Under the pieces are notes generated by a model. It saw only the letters and a program-made list of their open reading frames with translations. It was not told the origin of the DNA and did not search any database. Made by a program: the position numbers and the translations under genes. From assembly GCA_030150425.1 (NCBI GenBank), contig JASLFY010000115.1, positions 1 to 13,152 of the forward strand: a DNA stretch of 13,152 nucleotides, given 5' to 3'. The DNA is from Yimella sp. (lineage in GTDB: Bacteria > Actinomycetota > Actinomycetes > Actinomycetales > Dermatophilaceae). This document shows, piece by piece, positions 7,050 to 12,475 of this stretch (position 1 is its first letter; every line of letters begins with the position of its first letter).

Positions 7050-7076
7050 ACTTTACAACTGACACGGTTTTGTCAA
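7050..7076 (-). promoter_or_regulatory. Putative promoter of the 153-aa gene
   Basis: On the minus strand a perfect TTGACA (7076-7071) and TAAAGT (7055-7050) are separated by 15 nt, slightly short. The predicted start lies about 55 nt before the ATG, leaving room for the Shine-Dalgarno. The -35 and spacer coincide with the TGACA/TGTCA inverted repeat. Confidence 0.45.
7060..7075. promoter_or_regulatory. Inverted repeat TGACA-N6-TGTCA, candidate operator between alkB and the divergent gene
   Basis: TGACACGGTTTTGTCA has perfect 5-bp arms in an AT-richer patch of an otherwise very GC-rich window. It covers the -35 and spacer of the minus-strand promoter and the likely -10 zone of alkB. A second short inverted repeat, TTGA-CGA-TCAA, lies at 7040-7050 and contains a TTGACG that could be the alkB -35. 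A natural candidate binder is the TetR protein encoded at the end of the alkB operon; this is inferred from context. Confidence 0.45.
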
Positions 7077-7087
7077 CCTCGCGTGAT

Positions 7088-7092
7088 CGGAG
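7088..7092 (+). promoter_or_regulatory. Shine-Dalgarno of alkB
   Basis: CGGAG lies 6 nt before ATG 7099 and supports this start, which gives a cytoplasmic N-terminus before the first transmembrane helix. Confidence 0.6.
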
Positions 7093-7098
7093 TCACAC

Positions 7099-8604
7099 AT
7101 GGCTGCAGACGTCTCGGGCACCGTGCCCACTGGATCGACCGCGCTCTGGCGCGATCGCAAGCGCTACCTCTGGCTGATCGGACTGGTGATTCCGTCCCTG
7201 GCCGTGGTCGCGTTCATCGGCTACGCCTTCACCGGCTGGAACATCTGGTTCTGGCTCGGCCCGATCCTCATCCTGGGGATCGTGCCCGCGATCGACCTCA
7301 TCGCCGGACTCGACCGGTCCAACCCGCCGGACGACATGATCGAGGCGCTGGAGAAGGACAAGTACTACCGCTGGGTGGTCTACGCCTACCTGCCGATCCA
7401 GTACATCGGCTTCGCTCTGGCGATGTACGCCGCCTCGGGCGGCAACCCGGCCGCGTGGGTCATCGACCACGTCGGGCTGCACGACTTCTTCGTCGCGCAC
7501 TTCCCGGCGCGGTTCACCTCCGACCTCAGCCTGAGTGTGCTCGACAAGATCGCGCTCTCGATCTCGATCGGCTGTGTCGGTGGCATCGGCATCAACACCG
7601 CCCACGAGCTCGGCCACAAGCGCGAGGACGTCGAGCGCTGGCTGTCCAAGGTCGCGCTGGCGCAGAGCTTCTACGGCCACTTCTACATCGAGCACAACCG
7701 CGGCCACCACGTACGGGTCGCGACCCCGGAGGACCCGGCGAGCGCCCGGATCGGCGAGAACTTCTACCAGTTCTGGCCGCGCACCGTCACCGGCTCGCTG
7801 AAGAGCGCGTGGCGGCTGGAGAAGCGTCGGTACGCCCGCCGCAACCAGCACCCGTTCCGGATCGGCAACGACGTGCTCAACGCGTGGCTGATGTCGATCG
7901 CGCTGTGGGGCGTGCTGATGCTCGCCTTCGGCTGGGAGATCCTCCCCTACCTGATCATCCAGGCGGTCGTCGGCTTCTCGCTGCTGGAGGTCGTGAACTA
8001 CATGGAGCACTACGGCATGCTCCGCCAGCGCGTCGGCGCCCCGGGCAAGGAGCGCTACGAGCGCGTCAACCCCAGCCACAGCTGGAACTCCAACAACATC
8101 GCCACGAACGTGCTGTTGTACCACCTGCAGCGGCACAGTGACCACCACGCGAACCCGACCCGGCGCTACCAGGCGCTGCGCGACTTCAAGGAGTCGCCGG
8201 TGCTGCCGACCGGCTACGCGGGCATGATCGTGCTGGCCATCGTCCCGGCCGTCTGGCGGCGGGTGATGGACGAGCGGGTGCTCGACCACTTCGACGGCGA
8301 CATCAGCCTGGCGAACATCTCACCGCGCAAGCGCGAGAAGGTGCTGGCGAAGTACGGCGCGACCGCACCCGTCCATCACGTCGACGCCCCGGCGCTCGAC
8401 CTGCGTCCCGCTGCAATCGCCGGTGAGGTGCTCGCCGCGCGCTGCCCCGGCTGTGGCTTCACCTACGAGGTCGCCAGCGGTTGCGAGCACGAGGGATTCG
8501 CCGCCGGAACCGCCTGGAACGACGTCCCCGACGACTGGTGCTGCCCCGACTGCGGGGTCCGCGAGAAGGTCGACTTCGTCCCGATCGATCCGGTGGTGGC
8601 CTGA
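7099..8604 (+). CDS. alkB: Alkane 1-monooxygenase AlkB with fused C-terminal rubredoxin
   Basis: Integral-membrane di-iron hydroxylase that converts n-alkanes to 1-alkanols at the cytoplasmic membrane. It has 501 aa. Hydrophobic helices start at about residue 23. The histidine boxes are HELGHK (169-174), EHNRGHH (198-204) with the downstream VRVATPEDPASAR, and LQRHSDHH (343-350), plus the AlkB signature NYMEHYG (300-306). After a linker (about 405-448) a rubredoxin domain follows, with C449-X2-C452, the block FAAGTAWNDVPDDW and C482-X2-C485, which binds one iron and feeds electrons to the di-iron site. Fusions of this type are known from Prauserella, Dietzia (AlkW) and Fontimonas AlkB-AlkG. 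C462 and C481 are additional cysteines in the rubredoxin part. The stop overlaps the ferredoxin start (TGATG). Confidence 0.96.
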   Translation: MAADVSGTVPTGSTALWRDRKRYLWLIGLVIPSLAVVAFIGYAFTGWNIWFWLGPILILGIVPAIDLIAGLDRSNPPDDMIEALEKDKYYRWVVYAYLPIQYIGFALAMYAASGGNPAAWVIDHVGLHDFFVAHFPARFTSDLSLSVLDKIALSISIGCVGGIGINTAHELGHKREDVERWLSKVALAQSFYGHFYIEHNRGHHVRVATPEDPASARIGENFYQFWPRTVTGSLKSAWRLEKRRYARRNQHPFRIGNDVLNAWLMSIALWGVLMLAFGWEILPYLIIQAVVGFSLLEVVNYMEHYGMLRQRVGAPGKERYERVNPSHSWNSNNIATNVLLYHLQRHSDHHANPTRRYQALRDFKESPVLPTGYAGMIVLAIVPAVWRRVMDERVLDHFDGDISLANISPRKREKVLAKYGATAPVHHVDAPALDLRPAAIAGEVLAARCPGCGFTYEVASGCEHEGFAAGTAWNDVPDDWCCPDCGVREKVDFVPIDPVVA

Positions 8605-8795
8605 TGCGAATCTCTGCAGATCTGTCCCGTTGCGAAGGCCTCGGCATGTGCGAGGCGATGGCCCCGGACTACTTCGAGGTGGGTGAGGACGGCACGGTCG
8701 AGGCCCACAGCGGCCCGATCGACCCGGCCGAGCGCACCGAGTTGCAGGCCGCCGTCGACGCCTGCCCGGTGCTGGCGCTGACCCTGCTGGACTGA
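8604..8795 (+). CDS. [3Fe-4S]-type ferredoxin
   Basis: A 63-aa soluble one-electron carrier. Cysteines C10, C16 and C54 sit in the arrangement C-X5-C ... C-P (CEGLGMC and ACPVLAL), with AP..F..GEDG after the second cysteine. This is the pattern of the small actinobacterial ferredoxins that carry a 3Fe-4S cluster and usually serve cytochromes P450. The ATG at 8604 overlaps the alkB TGA by one base, so translation is likely coupled. Extending the frame upstream to ATG 8481 would run inside alkB and adds only arginine-rich shadow sequence. The next gene starts one base after its stop. Here it probably links the reductase to AlkB's rubredoxin or directly to AlkB, or serves another oxygenase. Confidence 0.9.
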   Translation: MRISADLSRCEGLGMCEAMAPDYFEVGEDGTVEAHSGPIDPAERTELQAAVDACPVLALTLLD

Positions 8796-8796
8796 G

Positions 8797-10062
8797 GTGA
8801 GCACGGACCGGACCGATCGACCGGTCGAACACCTGGTCGTCGTCGGTGCCTCGCTGGCCGGCAGCCGGGCGGTCGAATCCGCCCGGCGCGCCGGCTTCGC
8901 CGGGCGCATCACGCTCATCGGCGCCGAGGACCTGCCGCCGTACGACCGGCTCCCGCTGTCGAAAAAGGCGCTGCACGACGACGACTTCCGCGCCCCGGTG
9001 TTCCACGACCTCGTCGCGCTGCGGGACGACCTGGGTGTCGACGTACGCCTCGGTTCCCCCGCCACCGGGCTGAACCCGGCGGGACGGACCGTCACCGTCG
9101 ACACGACCGAGATCGGATACGACGCGCTGATCGTCGCCTCCGGGTCACGCCCGCGGGCGTTGCCGGTCGGCATCTGCGGCAGTGCCCGCAGGGTGCGCTC
9201 GCTGCGCACCTGGGCCGACGCGGTCGCCGTGCGCTCGGCCCTGTCCGAAGGCGCACGTACGGTCGTGCTGGGCGGCGGGTTCATCGGCGCCGAGGTCGCC
9301 GCGGCCGCCCGACGTCGCGGGCTCCCGGCGACCGTCGTCGAGGCGGCACCCACCCTGCTGTCGCGCAGTGTCGGGTCCGCGGTCGGCGAACTGCTCACCG
9401 AACTGCACGCCCGCGCCGGCACCGACGTACGTCTCGGCCGGACCGTGCAGCAGACCGTCACCGATGACGGGCGGCTGACCGCGGTCGTGCTCGACGACGG
9501 CAGCCGGATCCCCGCCGACCTCCTGGTCGTCGGCGTCGGCACCGAACCGGCCACCGACTGGCTCGACGGCAGCGGCATCGAGCGGGACGACCAGCGCGCG
9601 CTGCTGTGCGACACCACGCTGCGTACGTCGGACCCCGCGGTCTTCGCCGCCGGCGACGTCGCCGCGGTGCCCCACCCGCGGTTCGGCGACCTCCCGCTGC
9701 GCCCGCAGCACTGGGCCAGCGCGGCCGAACAGGGCGCCCTCGCGGCGCGGAACGCGCTCAACCCGGCGAGCGCCCGGCAGCCGTTGGACAGCATCCCGAG
9801 CTTCTGGTCGGACTGGTACGAACACCGCGTGCAGGTGGTCGGCGTGATGTCCGGCGCGGAGGTGACGGTCGTCGACGAGCGCCCGGACTCGCTGCTGGCG
9901 ATCGGCCGCGACGGCAACCGGGTCGTCGGCGCGCTGACCGTGAACCGTCCCCGACAGATCATGAAGTTACGCCGGCTGATCGCCACCGACGCCCCCTGGG
10001 CGGACGCGGTGCAACTGGCGACCGACTTCGCCGAACTGTCCGCCACGGCCGTCGCCGGCTGA
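8797..10062 (+). CDS. FAD-dependent NADH:ferredoxin/rubredoxin reductase
   Basis: A 421-aa flavoprotein of the putidaredoxin/rhodocoxin reductase type, supplying NADH electrons to the ferredoxin and rubredoxin of the operon. Motifs: FAD dinucleotide fold VVVGASLAGSRAVE (residues 14-27), PPYDRLPLSK (47-56), second Rossmann motif VVLGGGFIGAE (156-166) with acidic E182 ending the following strand (favours NADH over NADPH), FAAGDVA (283-289) and the C-terminal region RPQHWASAAEQG (302-313) and FWSDWYEHRVQVVG (336-349). Length is typical. The start is GTG 8797, one base after the ferredoxin stop; no separate Shine-Dalgarno exists, so coupling is likely. It is followed 26 bp later by the TetR gene. 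Confidence 0.95.
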   Translation: MSTDRTDRPVEHLVVVGASLAGSRAVESARRAGFAGRITLIGAEDLPPYDRLPLSKKALHDDDFRAPVFHDLVALRDDLGVDVRLGSPATGLNPAGRTVTVDTTEIGYDALIVASGSRPRALPVGICGSARRVRSLRTWADAVAVRSALSEGARTVVLGGGFIGAEVAAAARRRGLPATVVEAAPTLLSRSVGSAVGELLTELHARAGTDVRLGRTVQQTVTDDGRLTAVVLDDGSRIPADLLVVGVGTEPATDWLDGSGIERDDQRALLCDTTLRTSDPAVFAAGDVAAVPHPRFGDLPLRPQHWASAAEQGALAARNALNPASARQPLDSIPSFWSDWYEHRVQVVGVMSGAEVTVVDERPDSLLAIGRDGNRVVGALTVNRPRQIMKLRRLIATDAPWADAVQLATDFAELSATAVAG

Positions 10063-10088
10063 GCGGCAACCCGGAAGGTCGAGCTGCG

Positions 10089-10709
10089 ATGACCACCTAC
10101 GCTGCTGTCATGTCGAGCAACCCCGCCGCCGGCTCCGATCGGCCGATGCGCCGAACGATCCTGGACGTCACCGCTCAGCTGACGGTGCAGGAGGGCTGGG
10201 CGAACCTCACGATGGGCCGCATCGCGCAGGAGGTCGGCGTCTCCCGGCAGACCGTCTACAACGAGTTCGGCAGCAAGACGACGCTGGCCGAGGAACTCGT
10301 CATGCGCGAGCTCGCCCGCTTCCTGCAGGTCGTACAGCAGGCCTTCGAGGACCACCCGGACGACTTCATCGATGCGGTCCGCGCCGCCGTACGCGGGGTC
10401 CTGGAGTTCGCCGCCGGGAACGCGCTGTTGCACACCGCGCTGAACCGCCCCGAACGCACCGACAGCGACCTGCTCGCGCTCATCACCAGCGACAGCGCTC
10501 CCCTGCTGGACAGTGCGAAGGCCGTGGTGACCGCGGCGGTGGAGAACGCCCGGGTCGAGGTGTCGCCGACCTACCTGCCGACCGTCGTCGACCTGGTCGT
10601 GCGCACCATCCTCAGCCACGTCGTCACCCCGTCGGGCACCCCGCAGGAGACGGCCGACGGCATCGCCTGGGCGACGTCACGACTCATCGGACCGGGCGCG
10701 CGGCACTAG
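10089..10709 (+). CDS. TetR/AcrR-family transcriptional regulator
   Basis: A 206-aa DNA-binding repressor, probably the local regulator of the alkane operon. The N-terminal helix-turn-helix covers about residues 24-69, with the TetR signature MGRIAQEVGVSRQTVYNEFGSK (42-63). The C-terminal ligand domain is variable, and a fatty acid or alkane-derived effector would fit the context. Related arrangements (alkB-rubredoxin genes-tetR in mycobacteria, AlkX in Dietzia) are known. ATG 10089 has GGAAGG 10 nt upstream. ATG 10110 (199 aa) is an alternative, since TACGCT (10098-10103) could be a -10 box for a leaderless start there. The stop TAG shares the tetranucleotide CTAG with the stop of the convergent ATPase gene. 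Confidence 0.93.
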   Translation: MTTYAAVMSSNPAAGSDRPMRRTILDVTAQLTVQEGWANLTMGRIAQEVGVSRQTVYNEFGSKTTLAEELVMRELARFLQVVQQAFEDHPDDFIDAVRAAVRGVLEFAAGNALLHTALNRPERTDSDLLALITSDSAPLLDSAKAVVTAAVENARVEVSPTYLPTVVDLVVRTILSHVVTPSGTPQETADGIAWATSRLIGPGARH

Positions 10710-11881
10710 CGACTCCCCCACTCCCACGCCGGCTGCGACAGCATCCCCTGCCCGCGCACGACCGTCTCGCCGAGGTCCTTGGCCAGCTCCACCAGCAACC
10801 GTTCGGGCAACGGCTCGCCCGCCTCGGCCGGTGACGGGTCGAGGTGTTCGAGCAGCGCCGCCGCGTGGGTGACGACGACGACCTGGGTGTGCTCGGCCGT
10901 ACGCCGGATCAGGCGGCCGAGCGCCGGCAGGAGGTCGGGGTGCAGCGAGGTCTCCGGCTCGTTCAACACCATCAGACCGGGCCGGTCGACGCAGGTGAGC
11001 GCAGCCGCCCAGAGCAGGAACCGGAGGGTGCCGTCGGACAGCTCCCGGGCAGCCAACGGGCGCAGCATGCCGGGCTGTTGCAGGGCGACCTGCATCGCGT
11101 CGGTCGAGCCCTGCAGCACCACCTTCGACCCGTCGAAGGCGTCGGCGACCGCCGCCTCGAGGTCGCCGTACGCCGCCTCGAGAGTGGTCGCGACCGTCGC
11201 GGCGAGGTCGTGTCCGTCGCCGGAGAGTGCCGGCGTTCGGGTGATCACCTGGGGTTGTCGCGCGGGCGCGTCGGCGTCGGTGCGGAAGCCGTCGTAGAAC
11301 CGCCACCGCCGCAGTTGGGAGCGCATTGCCGCGACCTCGAAGAACCGCTCCGGATCGGTGAACTCCGTCAGTAGCGAGCGGTACGTCGGCAGCCGGCCGA
11401 CGTCGGCCCACGACCGTCCCTCGCGCAGTTCCACGACGCCGCGTTTTCGGCGCACCGAGGTCGTGCCGGGTCGCATCACCGATCCGCTGAAGATCACCTC
11501 ACGTTTGATCTCCGGGTCGTGGTCGAACAGCGAGCCCGACGCCGGCGGGATGCCGAGATCGATGAGGTAGCCGAATTCGTCAGTTGCACAACCGAGTCCG
11601 AGGGTGATCGGCTTCCCGCCGCGCACCGTTCCCTGCACCGGCGCGCCGCGCCGAGCCGCCGTCAGACTCATCGGCCCGTCCCAGAGCGCCGACTGCAGCC
11701 CACCTTCACGGGCCAGCGACCCGACGACCTCACCCGCCGCGCAGTCGGCCATCAACCGCAGCGCGCGGTAGACCGACGACTTCCCCGAACCGTTCGCACC
11801 GGTGACGACGGTCAGCGGCGCCAGCGGCAGCACGACCTGGCGCAACGAGCGGTAGCCGGTGATCGCGACGGTGGTGATCAT
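10706..11881 (-). CDS. Predicted AAA-family ATPase (COG4637-like, SMC/ABC-type head)
   Basis: A 391-aa cytoplasmic P-loop ATPase of unknown role. The N-terminal half begins ITTVAITGYRSLRQ, the usual RecF/OLD-like start, followed by Walker A GANGSGKS (residues 28-35). The C-terminal half has the ABC signature ELSDGT (280-285), Walker B LMVLNEPETSLHP (303-315) with Asn before the catalytic Glu, and the switch histidine VVVTHAA (335-341). The insert between them (about 60-250) is poorly conserved. No TOPRIM nuclease follows, so it is not a full OLD protein. ATG 11881 is preferred: a TAGCGT box ends 7 nt upstream, giving a leaderless start, and the longer start at 11911 falls in the promoter. It converges on tetR with a 4-bp overlap at CTAG. 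Confidence 0.9.
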   Translation of the reverse strand: MITTVAITGYRSLRQVVLPLAPLTVVTGANGSGKSSVYRALRLMADCAAGEVVGSLAREGGLQSALWDGPMSLTAARRGAPVQGTVRGGKPITLGLGCATDEFGYLIDLGIPPASGSLFDHDPEIKREVIFSGSVMRPGTTSVRRKRGVVELREGRSWADVGRLPTYRSLLTEFTDPERFFEVAAMRSQLRRWRFYDGFRTDADAPARQPQVITRTPALSGDGHDLAATVATTLEAAYGDLEAAVADAFDGSKVVLQGSTDAMQVALQQPGMLRPLAARELSDGTLRFLLWAAALTCVDRPGLMVLNEPETSLHPDLLPALGRLIRRTAEHTQVVVVTHAAALLEHLDPSPAEAGEPLPERLLVELAKDLGETVVRGQGMLSQPAWEWGSR

Positions 11882-11888
11882 GGTCGGC

Positions 11889-11917
11889 ACGCTAACGGCG
11901 AGCGCCGACAACGTCAG
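11889..11917 (-). promoter_or_regulatory. Putative leaderless promoter of the AAA ATPase gene
   Basis: On the minus strand CTGACG (11917-11912) and TAGCGT (11894-11889) are spaced by 17 nt, and ATG 11881 follows the -10 by 7 nt. This spacing is typical of actinobacterial leaderless transcripts. The -35 lies in the loop of the 11-bp inverted repeat at 11895-11927. Confidence 0.55.
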
Positions 11918-11927
11918 CGCTCGCCGT
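11895..11927 (-). terminator. Perfect 11-bp hairpin after the secreted-protein gene
   Basis: ACGGCGAGCGC and its exact reverse complement GCGCTCGCCGT are separated by 11 nt. The hairpin starts 19 bp past the stop of the secreted-protein gene on the minus strand. There is no U-tract, so it would be a U-less terminator of the kind proposed for actinobacteria. It also overlaps the -35/spacer of the downstream ATPase promoter and could instead, or also, be a regulator site. Confidence 0.55.
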
Positions 11928-11946
11928 CCGAAGGCCCGCGGTGGGG

Positions 11947-12324
11947 TCAGTTGCAGGTGCCCCAGAACTGCAGTGAACGGCGCGTGGCCGACGGCAGCGA
12001 GCAGCCGATGCCGTCGGTGCCCATCGTCACGACGTGCCAGCCGCGCGCGTCGCGGCGCTCGAGCACCTGCGCCGGGTCGGTGCGCCCGTCCTTGGGCGTC
12101 ACGACGACCGAGGCGTACGACCCGGAGATCCGCACCCGACCGACCCGCATGTCCGACGCCGGGACGTCGCCCAGGTACGGGTTGTGGTGCTTGGCGGCGT
12201 ACGCGATCGCCGTGATGGTCCGCGACAGACCGGTCGAGGCACTCGCCTGGCCCGCGCCGGCGACCGAGACACCACCTGCCAGCAGCGTCGCCGTCGTCAT
12301 CGTCACCAGAGCCCGCTTCATCAT
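11947..12324 (-). CDS. Small secreted protein of unknown function
   Basis: A 125-aa protein with a clear Sec signal peptide: MMKRALV followed by a hydrophobic core (TATLLAGGVSVAGAG) and cleavage site ASA near residue 29. The mature part of about 96 aa contains ISGSYASVVVTPKDG (67-80) and a GWHVV strand. It ends with two cysteines, C108 and C124, which could form a disulfide. This layout resembles short exported actinobacterial proteins of unknown role. GAAAGGAAG just before the ATG pair supports a start at 12324 or 12321. The longer start at 12363 would put 13 mostly polar residues before the signal peptide and has no Shine-Dalgarno. It is followed by a strong hairpin. I do not recognise a family with confidence. 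Confidence 0.8.
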   Translation of the reverse strand: MMKRALVTMTTATLLAGGVSVAGAGQASASTGLSRTITAIAYAAKHHNPYLGDVPASDMRVGRVRISGSYASVVVTPKDGRTDPAQVLERRDARGWHVVTMGTDGIGCSLPSATRRSLQFWGTCN

Positions 12325-12475
12325 TGACTTCCTTTCGTCACGCCCCCGAGTGGGCTGCTTCATGGTGATTGGTCCACCACGTCCGTCGACGCCGCACCGC
12401 CGGTGCCGGTTGGCTTCGAAATCGAAACGTGACGAACCGGATCCGGGGCGGCACCGACGCGGCAGGATGAGTCCG
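12325..12475. other. Divergent intergenic region with short palindrome
   Basis: About 150 bp between the secreted-protein gene (minus) and the LOG-family gene (plus). It holds the Shine-Dalgarno sequences of both, a GCCC-N6-GGGC stem (12342-12355) in the leader of the secreted gene, and the inverted repeat TTCGA-AA-TCGAA at 12415-12426 in a locally AT-richer patch. No convincing -35/-10 pair was found on either strand, and no tRNA or other RNA gene is visible. Confidence 0.4.

Noticed and set aside
8463..10619. Long minus-strand open frame opposite the ferredoxin, reductase and tetR genes
   Set aside because: Low-complexity Ser/Arg/Thr-rich translation with no motif; the plus strand encodes three recognisable proteins.
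10706..11881. The ATPase as part of an anti-phage or OLD-type defence system
   Set aside because: No TOPRIM nuclease, helicase or other defence partner lies beside it; the motifs fit stand-alone COG4637 ATPases, so a defence role is unsupported.
11882..11911. N-terminal extension of the ATPase gene to ATG 11911
   Set aside because: The ATG lies in the -35/spacer of a good leaderless promoter, and the family begins at MITTVAITGYRSL.
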